From an uncultured Thermoguttaceae bacterium (GTDB taxonomy: Bacteria; Planctomycetota; Planctomycetia; Pirellulales; Thermoguttaceae): DNA of 64,000 nucleotides. Shown here piece by piece: positions 19,641 through 27,226 of the stretch. The stretch covers positions 1 through 64,000 of the forward strand of contig CALIRO010000005.1 of NCBI GenBank assembly GCA_938042245.1. Direction: 5' to 3'. Each line of letters starts with the position of its first letter. Within the stretch, counting starts at the first letter, position 1. Position numbers and translations under genes: made by a program. The notes beneath the pieces are model-generated. The model saw only the letters and a list, made by a program, of their open reading frames with translations. It was not told where the DNA came from and did no database searches.

Positions 19641-20017
19641 GGCTATGCTCCTTTTGTCCACACGTTTGGTCCATGCCAACCTCTTTCGGCCAAAAATGCT
19701 AGCCTATTTCGGTCCCAAAGTTTCTCTCTTCTCAAATTATGCTATCCGAAGGCCAAAAACAATCCGTGCCGCCAGAAACAGAGTTCCCTCCGGCAACAGA
19801 GCCAGACAAACGGATCGCTTCCTAAGGCGTCAAACCAAACCTGCCCTACCGGCGCAGAGGCTGCCGGCAACAGAAAGAGGCAAAAGGATCTCCGGAAAAA
19901 AGGGGACCCAATCCAGAAGGGCGGGTGTTTCCTCTCCGGACCCCAGAGGTCGTAGAACCTATAGGCCCTTGGCTGCCCGTGCACCGGCCGAATCGAGAAC
20001 AATAGAGGCGCCGCTTC
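19641..20017. other. intergenic, no gene seen
   Basis: About 375 bases between the ExbB-like gene and the last TadE-like gene, both minus strand. Frames present are shadows without domain support. A promoter for exbB-exbD is expected here but not identified. Confidence 0.45.
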
Positions 20018-21178
20018 TTACAAACGATTGAGCGCCTGATCGGCGGCATCGATTTTCTGCTGCAGGGCGGCCGTTTCTCCAGGAGCTGGCGGCGGATCCA
20101 CCGGCCAGGGATTCTGAAACCGCCGAAGTACCGCCTGATAAAGCCCTCGGTATTGCCTGACCACCCGTGCGGCCACCCCTCCTCGAAGGTTTCCATTCTG
20201 ATCTGGTCGGCCTTGGATCCGATCCACCAGGTTATCCACCCGCTGTTGGATCATCTCTTCGTCCAGCGAACAGAACCGCCGAAGCGTTGGGTTGATCCGA
20301 TGGTGATGTCGGCCAAAAGCGATCTGATGCACCACTCCTTGGGGATCGGTGTAGGTGCGAGGGAAGAAGTTTTCGTAGAACTGATCTTCGTCGTCGCGGA
20401 TGTCTCGGCCGTAGAGGTCCGGCCCGCCCATGGCCATGAAATCCAGCGTCCAATTGAAGCTCCGGGCCATGGAGAAAAAGGCATTTCGATAAGCCGGATC
20501 CTGGTAAAGACTTTCCAATAGATCTGTCTGAGGCGCAAGGAAGCCCAGATCGTAGATGACCGGAATCCGTCGATGTTCGTTATGCCAGCCCGTCCAGTAC
20601 CAGGCTTCTGTATCCCAGGGCATGCGCTGGTAGCGCCAATCGTTGTCCAAAAGGGGGCACCGGGCCACTAGGTGGTAATCGCCCAGCGCCTGCTGCAACA
20701 ACGGGTAGTCTCGGCGGATGTCGGCATGGCCTGTTCTGCCGCCATTGGCCATGGTCATTAGGCTGTACATGTCTGGGTCGATCATGGTGGGGGGCAATGG
20801 GCCTCGAACGACCGGATGCTCCAATCGGGGATCGTTCAGGGAGGCAATCCATGGCCCGCCGCCTGTGCCCATGCCGCCAGGCCAACGGATCGGCTGGGGA
20901 GGGGTTTGATCCAAATCGACCGACACGGTGGGCCGGGGAAGATCATTCATCGTGCGGGGCCAGCGGCTGGCCCAGACCGCATGACGCGCTACCACCTGAG
21001 CACGCACCTTCCAGGCAGCCGCTGTGCCAAAGTTGATCATCAGCGCCATGATCATCAGCAAAAGCGGCAACGCCAGGGCCAACTCCAACGGCGCCAAACC
21101 ACGTCGGGCCAACCGGCCATGCCCCTTGGGGCAGGCGCCGGCAAACCGTTTCCGACCGAAGGAGAACCATGGATGCAT
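20018..21178 (-). CDS. TadE-like pseudopilin-type protein
   Basis: The 386-residue protein starts with a basic leader ending RRG (Gly27), then LAPLELALALPLLLM with Glu32 at position +5 of the putative cleavage site, the class-III prepilin pattern processed by TadV-type peptidases. One helix (about 28-50) is followed by a large extracytoplasmic domain of about 330 residues rich in Tyr, Pro and Arg. TadE proteins usually have 150-200 residues, so this one is long. It is the most distal gene of a minus-strand run that includes a prepilin peptidase and a CpaF ATPase. GGGAGG precedes the ATG. Likely a minor pilin or assembly factor of a Tad apparatus. Confidence 0.75.
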   Translation of the reverse strand: MHPWFSFGRKRFAGACPKGHGRLARRGLAPLELALALPLLLMIMALMINFGTAAAWKVRAQVVARHAVWASRWPRTMNDLPRPTVSVDLDQTPPQPIRWPGGMGTGGGPWIASLNDPRLEHPVVRGPLPPTMIDPDMYSLMTMANGGRTGHADIRRDYPLLQQALGDYHLVARCPLLDNDWRYQRMPWDTEAWYWTGWHNEHRRIPVIYDLGFLAPQTDLLESLYQDPAYRNAFFSMARSFNWTLDFMAMGGPDLYGRDIRDDEDQFYENFFPRTYTDPQGVVHQIAFGRHHHRINPTLRRFCSLDEEMIQQRVDNLVDRIQGRPDQNGNLRGGVAARVVRQYRGLYQAVLRRFQNPWPVDPPPAPGETAALQQKIDAADQALNRL

Positions 21179-21318
21179 CGGAGGCCTCCCTTATTGTGCA
21201 ACTTTATTTCCCTCTGGGCTGGCCAGCCGCGCCGCCTCCAGCGCCCACGTGAGCGGCAATGGCATTCCGAGGGCCCATCCGGCGGGGAAATAAGGACTTC
21301 TTTCCTATTGAACCTTAT

Positions 21319-22923
21319 TTAATGGAAACTGATCTGTTGGATTTCCTGGGTGGTTAGGCCGCCGAGGCTGGGCAGTTGGAAGCCAGCCAGTTCGGGCACC
21401 GGCGGCGGCGTCTGCAAAATAGCGGCTAAATTCGGATGGCTGGCCGGAACCAATTGCACCGTCCAACTCTGGTTGAATAAATCCCACGCATTCCGTTGGT
21501 CTGGCAGAGGCGGCAAACCGCCAACCGGCAAGGTGCGCCAATGCTCCCGACGCACTGTCCAGCCGACAACCCGCCCCGGCGTGCTTCCAGGCGGCGGATC
21601 AAACGGAGTGGCTGGATCTGTAGAACCCCCTTCGGTAATCTCGCTATAGACCAACCGACGCCACGGCACAAAAAGCCGAATCTGCGCAAAAGCCATCGCA
21701 CCGCCCTGAATCGGCTGCGGAAACACCCGAGGAGCCATCGAAGGCAAATGCCGACTGTAGGCCACCGCAATAAACGTAAAATCACTGTCCAAAAGGGCGT
21801 TCTGGGCCGATGGGATATCGAGCACCTCCCGTTCTTCGGTGCGGATCATAAACGGAAGGTTTCGGTCCGGGTATTCTTCATTGAGCAGTTTCATCAGATG
21901 GCCGCAGGTGTAACCACGCCAAAGATCATTGAATCGGCTTAGCGAGGCGGGATGATCAAAAACCCAGAGAGCTTGGCTGTTGAGCTGATTCAGGTAGTTC
22001 TGGGCGCGGCGCTGGCGCTGCTGACGAGCTTTTTGCAGATAGATCCCGCCGGTCCATTCCGCATCCACCACCGGCAGCACGCTCTGGTAGCTATTACTGG
22101 CGGAGACCGGCTGGCCAGTAGCCGGGTCCCAAAGCACAGCGAGGATGGTTCGGCTGGAGCTGCTGTGCCGACGGGCTACCTCCAAAGCTGCCTCCTGCGC
22201 TAGTTCGGGAAAGACGGCCACCACGGCTCGCTGATACTGGGGGATCATTTCTTGCTGAAGGATTTGTTCAAATAGCGGCAGGAGCCGTTCGGCTGCGGCG
22301 GCCGCCCACTGGCTATAGGTCCTCACCAGCTCTTGTTCATGGGGCAATTTGGCCAGGATCGCCCGGCCAAGCCGGGGGATTTTTTGCTCCATGGTCATTA
22401 GGCCCCGGATGCTGGGATCGCCGAAGGAAAGCCCGGCCAGAGTCTCCCCTGCCTTCTGCCAGGCGGCCAAGATGCGCGGCACATGCTTTTCCGCATTCCG
22501 CTGATAGCCTTCCCGCAGGAACGCTGTGGTGGCAAACACGTCGCAAAGCAGATGATTGGTAAAGGCCAGGATGTTCATGCCCCGGGCCAGGACAATGCCG
22601 CCGGAATAAGCCGCACTATCCGCAGCGTTTTGCATCTGCACTTTGCCGTTCACCTCCCGGCCCACATTCATCACCATCCCTAGCAAAATCGTAAGCATCA
22701 GGGCAGCGAAAACCGCCAGGATGCTGATCGTGCCGTGCTGATCGCCGGGAAGGGCCCACAGCCTTTGACCCAGACGGCGGCCTGCCCAACGGAAAAAGTT
22801 CTGTTTTCTCCCAGACCAGCAGTGTTCCGGCGGGGATCGGGTACTCTGGGCTCCAAGCCTCTGGGCATCCGCCCCTTTCGACCCGATTATTTTCGTCGGA
22901 TACAGATCTTCAAATCGGCTCAT
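21319..22923 (-). CDS. TadG-like Flp pilus assembly protein
   Basis: The 534-residue protein has a basic leader, then GDQHGTISILAVFAALML (around residue 62) and a single helix ending VMNVGREV. The stretch KVQMQNAADSAAYSG follows, which is the hallmark of TadE/TadG-like proteins (QNAADAAALAG in most). The rest, about 430 residues, is an exposed alpha/beta domain without a von Willebrand domain that I can recognise. It lies between two TadE-like genes on the same strand. By analogy with TadG it should anchor or assemble the pilus at the envelope. No clear catalytic residues. The exact start is uncertain because the leader is long (about 60 residues). Confidence 0.72.
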   Translation of the reverse strand: MSRFEDLYPTKIIGSKGADAQRLGAQSTRSPPEHCWSGRKQNFFRWAGRRLGQRLWALPGDQHGTISILAVFAALMLTILLGMVMNVGREVNGKVQMQNAADSAAYSGGIVLARGMNILAFTNHLLCDVFATTAFLREGYQRNAEKHVPRILAAWQKAGETLAGLSFGDPSIRGLMTMEQKIPRLGRAILAKLPHEQELVRTYSQWAAAAAERLLPLFEQILQQEMIPQYQRAVVAVFPELAQEAALEVARRHSSSSRTILAVLWDPATGQPVSASNSYQSVLPVVDAEWTGGIYLQKARQQRQRRAQNYLNQLNSQALWVFDHPASLSRFNDLWRGYTCGHLMKLLNEEYPDRNLPFMIRTEEREVLDIPSAQNALLDSDFTFIAVAYSRHLPSMAPRVFPQPIQGGAMAFAQIRLFVPWRRLVYSEITEGGSTDPATPFDPPPGSTPGRVVGWTVRREHWRTLPVGGLPPLPDQRNAWDLFNQSWTVQLVPASHPNLAAILQTPPPVPELAGFQLPSLGGLTTQEIQQISFH

Positions 22924-22988
22924 CGCAGAGGGCTTTCACTGGAAGAGTTTTTCGAGTCGGCTGATTCGGAACACCTTAGAAAACCGTT

Positions 22989-24071
22989 TCAGTAACTTTC
23001 CCAATAGGGGATGACGGATTTTTCACCTTCGTTACCTAGGGTGGCGCTAGCCCACAGAGGGTATTTATAAACGCCGCCTTGCAGAGTAATTCGCTGATCG
23101 ACGGTATCGGTGGGCACTTTCGGGTTGGGTCGGGAAAGGAATCGGCCTGGCCCAGGCAACAGGGCAAATTGATGATACACGGTCACAGTAATCGGATCCC
23201 GCCAACCCAATTCCATCGTGCCTATCGTGGGATCCGACGGCGCTCGAAAGCCCAACGGCTCTCCACGGTCGTCCAAGACTTCCCGCGGTTTGAAAGGCTG
23301 GTTGGGATTCGGCCTCGGACGCGCATAGACCGAATAATCCTGCAACGGAACCTCCGAATTGGGATGGAAAAAGCGGACTTCGATTTGGGTATTGGCCAGG
23401 GCATAGGCCAGCTTGTTCCGAATCCGGCTGGAGACGGCCGATTGGGTATTGGGAACCATAGCCCGATACGCCTGTTCTAACAGGTCAGCCACGTGCGGTC
23501 CATTGCCGGGCAACGACGGGCCGGTATTCCCAGCCCTTCCCCCAATGGTTACTAGATTGGCCGAAGAGGGGCAAATGGGCATACAGGCCAACACAGCAGC
23601 CGACCAGATCTTTTGGTATTTTGGACTTCCCGGCTGCACGACATAGGTTAGTCCGCCGTTGCGGGGGCCAAAGGCCGGACTTTCTAGGTCCCAGACCGGT
23701 TCCACGGTATCCGGCGCAGTCCGGTCGATGGTGCAAAGCGTGCTGAAGCAATTGGCCTTTTCGCTTCCTAGATTGGCCGGGATCCACACAATCGCCGCCC
23801 TCGCCGCCGCAAACGCCGCATACTGCACCACCGCCGCGGCAATCATCAACTGACTGACCTGGATAATGAAAAGCAGCACCAGGATAAAAAGCGGCAAGGT
23901 CAAAACAAAGCTAAGGCTTTGCACCGCACCGGTTTGGTCCCGATGCAGCAGGCCAAGCCGACCTACCTGCCACCGGGCCCCACTTAGCCAGATCAACAAG
24001 GCCGCTGCCGCCACCCCCACTACCAGCAAGCCCAACCACGGCACACACACCAGCAACATCGCCCGGCCCAT
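22989..24071 (-). CDS. TadE-like envelope protein with two hydrophobic helices
   Basis: The 360-residue product has a first hydrophobic helix (about 4-30, LLVVGVAAAALLIWL). After a short basic turn comes HRDQTGAVQSLSFVLTLPLF, a prepilin-like boundary and second helix (about 45-75) followed by AAFAAARAAIVWIP, which resembles TadE. The position +5 residue after the Gly is not Glu, so processing by the peptidase is doubtful. An exposed domain of about 280 residues follows. AAAGGAG upstream of the ATG makes the start secure. It lies between the prepilin peptidase and TadG-like genes in a same-strand run. Confidence 0.7.
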   Translation of the reverse strand: MGRAMLLVCVPWLGLLVVGVAAAALLIWLSGARWQVGRLGLLHRDQTGAVQSLSFVLTLPLFILVLLFIIQVSQLMIAAAVVQYAAFAAARAAIVWIPANLGSEKANCFSTLCTIDRTAPDTVEPVWDLESPAFGPRNGGLTYVVQPGSPKYQKIWSAAVLACMPICPSSANLVTIGGRAGNTGPSLPGNGPHVADLLEQAYRAMVPNTQSAVSSRIRNKLAYALANTQIEVRFFHPNSEVPLQDYSVYARPRPNPNQPFKPREVLDDRGEPLGFRAPSDPTIGTMELGWRDPITVTVYHQFALLPGPGRFLSRPNPKVPTDTVDQRITLQGGVYKYPLWASATLGNEGEKSVIPYWESY

Positions 24072-24167
24072 CAGCAGGTCTCCTTTGTGCGAAAAGCTTC
24101 CGTCGCCCGGCCGTTTTCTTGCAGGGAAATCTTCGCCTCAGTGCAGGCTTATCGCCGAGCATTCTGG

Positions 24168-24279
24168 TTCCCGCTTTCGCGGGAAGGACACTTTAGTTCC
24201 CAGGGTTCATCACCCGGGACCAGCTATTCCTTGGGCAGGCTTATAGATGAGCATCCGGGATTCCCGCTTTCGCGGCAAT
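24168..24279. repeat. two dispersed palindromic repeats in the tad cluster
   Basis: TTCCCGCTTTCGCGGGAA at 24168-24185 is a perfect 7-base hairpin with a 4-base loop; an imperfect copy lies at 24260-24279. Related hairpins occur at 34208, 55039, 57133, 59260 and 60969. This looks like a REP-type family that fills intergenic gaps of this genome. Confidence 0.75.
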
Positions 24280-24334
24280 AAGCCGTTGGCTCCCGGCTGG
24301 CCTGGCCAATTGGAAACGGGTGGTTTTGATCGGT

Positions 24335-24907
24335 TTATATCAACCGGGCTAAGTCCCAGTACACAATCACTACAGCTAGCAAAGCACTAGGGGCTAAATA
24401 TAAACGGGTTTGCAGTTCTGTTCGTTCCTGCTCAGCAAGCGGCGTCCAACGCCGAAGGGTCAATATCGAAACCACCTGGCTGACTATCCGACGAAACAAG
24501 CGCACAGGACCGTGCAGCCAGATCAACGTCATCAGCCCTGCCGCCGCTCCTAATACAAACGTCCAAAGTAATGCTTCCAGGCCTTGATAGGGACCAAGGA
24601 AAGCCCCGAGCATAGCGATTAACTTCACATCTCCCCCTCCTACGTGGAAAAAGACATAACAAACTACCATGATCAGCCCACATAGGAGGAAACCGGCTAG
24701 GCTTGGACCCAGCCCAACAACCCCCCAGAATTTTTGTAAGTCTTCCGGGGGCAGGACTTCCCAATACCCTAACCCTTCGCCTAAGGCGTTTAGGGCAAAG
24801 GCCAGCAAGATGCCTGGATAAACAGTCCAATTATAAATGACATGACGGCGCACGTCGGTCGTGCTGGCCGCCAACAATAGGACCAGCAATATCCCGATGG
24901 CAACCAT
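24335..24907 (-). CDS. A24-type prepilin peptidase (TadV/CpaA-like)
   Basis: The 190-residue membrane protein has about six helices and both catalytic aspartate motifs of the type IV prepilin peptidase family: TTDVRRHVIYN with Asp near residue 18, and the FHVGGGDVKLIAMLG motif containing GGGDVK. The N-methyltransferase domain of PilD is absent, as in the short CpaA/TadV class. It should cleave the Gly of Flp-type pilin leaders at the membrane. The ATG is preceded by GAGGG. The neighbouring genes encode two pilin-like peptides, consistent with substrate and enzyme in one unit. Confidence 0.92.
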   Translation of the reverse strand: MVAIGILLVLLLAASTTDVRRHVIYNWTVYPGILLAFALNALGEGLGYWEVLPPEDLQKFWGVVGLGPSLAGFLLCGLIMVVCYVFFHVGGGDVKLIAMLGAFLGPYQGLEALLWTFVLGAAAGLMTLIWLHGPVRLFRRIVSQVVSILTLRRWTPLAEQERTELQTRLYLAPSALLAVVIVYWDLARLI

Positions 24908-24919
24908 AAGCCCTCAGGC

Positions 24920-25126
24920 CTACGGCGTGAGGGTGCCGGTCCGGGCGTCGTCGGCGCCTTGGCGCAGTTCCTGCACTCCTTGTTCAAAATAGGCGCGGAT
25001 GTACGGCCAACCCACTTTGATCAAAAAGATCAAAATCGGCAGGGCAATCGCGCCAATGATCAGGATCGTTTCCAGGCTCACTGCGCCTTGTTGGTCGTTG
25101 TGAAGCTTTCGCAGCAACCGGAACAT
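24920..25126 (-). CDS. Flp-type pilin-like peptide 1
   Basis: A 68-residue protein with leader MFRLLRKLHNDQQG (cleavage after Gly14), then AVSLETILIIGAIALPILIF. Glu19 is at position +5 as in class-III pilins, but Thr replaces the usual Tyr at +6. One helix and a short C-terminal tail follow. AAAAAGGAG lies upstream of the ATG at 25126, so the longer in-frame start at 25189 is less likely. It is 12 bases from the peptidase gene that should process it. Probable structural pilin or pseudopilin of the Tad system. Confidence 0.82.
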   Translation of the reverse strand: MFRLLRKLHNDQQGAVSLETILIIGAIALPILIFLIKVGWPYIRAYFEQGVQELRQGADDARTGTLTP

Positions 25127-25205
25127 AGACAGTCTCCTTTTTAAGTAAGGTCTTAAAATAGATTCCTCGCTTGCTTCTAAAACCGACACAAGCCCCTTGT
25201 TAAAC

Positions 25206-25397
25206 TTACATAAACGGCCAAGTAATCAGGGTGCTGAGCATTTCGTAGGTAAGCCAAAGGATCTCCCGGCCAGCCGTCATCATAAAGGCTACCATCGGCA
25301 GGACCACGCAAAGGACCAGGATATAATCGAGGGAGGCGGCACCCCTTCTTTTAGGGGGCGCTCGCCTTTTGCGCCTTCTTAAGATGCTGTTTCGCAT
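25206..25397 (-). CDS. Flp-type pilin-like peptide 2
   Basis: A 63-residue protein with a very basic leader (ten Arg/Lys before Gly19) followed by AASLDYILVLCVVLPMVAFM. Asp24 stands where class-III pilins have Glu at +5, and Tyr25 keeps the +6 position. A single helix and a short tail ending WPFM complete it. AAAGGAA precedes the ATG. It lies just downstream of a gap after the CpaF gene and 79 bases before pilin-like peptide 1. Either a second minor pilin or a TadE-class pseudopilin. Confidence 0.75.
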   Translation of the reverse strand: MRNSILRRRKRRAPPKRRGAASLDYILVLCVVLPMVAFMMTAGREILWLTYEMLSTLITWPFM

Positions 25398-25715
25398 TGC
25401 CGATTCCTTTGGCGGCCTTATACCAGAGTACTAGAGGCCTGTTCTGCTTGGTTAAACCCACGCTCCCTTAAGAAAGTTTCGACTATCTTTTACGGGAACC
25501 TTCCTTTGGCTACGTTCTTACTTTCCTTCGCTCCATCTTTTATTTTATTCCGAAGAGTTTCGGACGCCATAGGAACGAATACAATTTCCTAATCTTTCTA
25601 TTTTGTGTATTTTGTTTATTTTACCAAAACCCGTTTATTCTCCTTCCCTTTAGAGAGGCCAACGTCCTCGCCCGGTTCTGGAGGGTCCCCCCTTTTTGTA
25701 TGTATCATATCCCCC
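25398..25715. other. intergenic gap inside the tad cluster
   Basis: About 320 bases, lower in GC than the genes around it, between pilin-like peptide 2 and the end of the CpaF gene. No coding support. It likely holds the promoter of the pilin genes; I cannot assign boxes. Confidence 0.4.
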
Positions 25716-27053
25716 TTATCCTGGGTGTTTTTCCAACGTCCACAAGGGGGTCGTATTTCGCACCCGGTGGGCGATCCCTTGTTCCAACACATCGCGATGG
25801 AAGGAAGGTTTTTCCCCGGTCATGGCCAGATCGGCCACTAATCGCCCATCCGGCGTGCGCCCCTTCAATCGGGAAACAAACAAATCTCGCAACACAAACT
25901 GATTATTTTGGTCCAACCCGGCAGTTTCAGTAATCCGAGTAACTTTCCGAGACCCGTCTTCGCTGAACCGGTCGATCTGCACGACCAGGTTGATGGCAGC
26001 CGCCACCTGGGCTCTTGCCACATACACCGGAATATCCACATCCGACATCAGCGACAGCGTCTCCAGCCGAATCAACGCATCCCGGGGGCTGCTAGCATGG
26101 ATGGTGGTAATACTGCCAGCATGGCCGCTAAGCATGGCCTGGAGCATATCCAGCGCTTCGCCGGCCCGCACCTCGCCGACAATGATCCGGTCTGGGCGCA
26201 TGCGCAAGGCATTTAAAAACAATTGCCGAACCGTAAGCACCCCCCGCCCCATGGCGTCGCCATGCTGGGCTTCCAGGTAGAGGCAGTGCGGCTGGATAAG
26301 GCGAAGTTCCGAAGTGTCTTCGATGACCACAATGCGCTCTTGTTCCGGGATGGCCCGGGACATGGCATTGAGCAGCGTAGTTTTGCCAGTGCCGGTCCCG
26401 CCAGAAATCAAGATGTTTTTCCGCAGTGCCACACAGAGTTCGAGGAACTCTTTGGCTGGTTCCGAGAGGCTATTCAGGTGGACAAAATCTTCCAGCGTCA
26501 TCGCCTCCCGGGTGAATTTGCGGATGGTTAGATAGGTGCCCGTGCGCGCACAGGGGGGCAACACCGCATGAACTCGGGAACCGTTCGGAAGCCGAGCATC
26601 CAGCACCGGATGTTCTGGGCTGATCTCCCGGCCTACCCACTGGGCCACATTGTGTATGGCCGAGACCAATGCATCGTCGCTGGGAAACCGGGCGTTGGTC
26701 CGCTCCAATTTGCCTCGCCGCTCGATGTAAATCTCATCGAAGCGGTTGACCATAATCTCCGTAACCGAATCATCCTCTAAGAAGGGGAGGAGCGGTTGCA
26801 GAAAGAAACGCACACTGGCTTCGAAAATGGCTTGCCGACCCACTGGCCTTTGGCCTCCCTCTGTCCCAGCGATCGAGATTTCAGAAAAGCCCTGGCCCAG
26901 CCTTTCTGCCTTCTTATTCTCTCCCAGTCGGGGAGGTATGTCAAGAGGCCATGCGCCAAAAAGGCCCCTACCAGTTGGTGTGCATCTGCTGCTCTGTATA
27001 TCCAGAGGGATTCCAATCTTGTTCCTTACCAGGCTGTTTGGAGATAAATCCAC
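25716..27053 (-). CDS. CpaF/TadA-type secretion ATPase
   Basis: The 445-residue protein is a type II/IV secretion ATPase: the N-terminal region VTEIMVNRFDEIYIERRGKLE (quoted in part as VTEIMVNRFDEIYIERRG), Walker A GGTGTGKTT (about 217), an Asp box, and Walker B RIIVGEVRAGE (about 286) with the His box HAGSITTIHASSPRDAL. It should power Flp pilus assembly from the cytoplasm as a hexamer. The N-terminal helical domain of CpaF is largely missing and the first 70 residues look non-conserved. The frame begins with GTG at 27053 preceded by GAAGG; the true start could lie further in. TadB, TadC, secretin, CpaB and CpaE genes are absent here. Confidence 0.88.
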   Translation of the reverse strand: MDLSPNSLVRNKIGIPLDIQSSRCTPTGRGLFGAWPLDIPPRLGENKKAERLGQGFSEISIAGTEGGQRPVGRQAIFEASVRFFLQPLLPFLEDDSVTEIMVNRFDEIYIERRGKLERTNARFPSDDALVSAIHNVAQWVGREISPEHPVLDARLPNGSRVHAVLPPCARTGTYLTIRKFTREAMTLEDFVHLNSLSEPAKEFLELCVALRKNILISGGTGTGKTTLLNAMSRAIPEQERIVVIEDTSELRLIQPHCLYLEAQHGDAMGRGVLTVRQLFLNALRMRPDRIIVGEVRAGEALDMLQAMLSGHAGSITTIHASSPRDALIRLETLSLMSDVDIPVYVARAQVAAAINLVVQIDRFSEDGSRKVTRITETAGLDQNNQFVLRDLFVSRLKGRTPDGRLVADLAMTGEKPSFHRDVLEQGIAHRVRNTTPLWTLEKHPG

Positions 27054-27226
27054 ACCGGCAACCTTCTGGGATCAGTCGGGGGCTGTCCTGGGGGAAAGGC
27101 TCCAACTCGGAGGGGCTAGGCGGTTGCCGACCCTCTCTGGAAGCCCCGTTTACCAGACGGTGGTACGGGCTCCCCGAGCTGCATGGCCTAACAGAACTTC
27201 CTCCCAGCAGCGTCCAATAGACGGTG

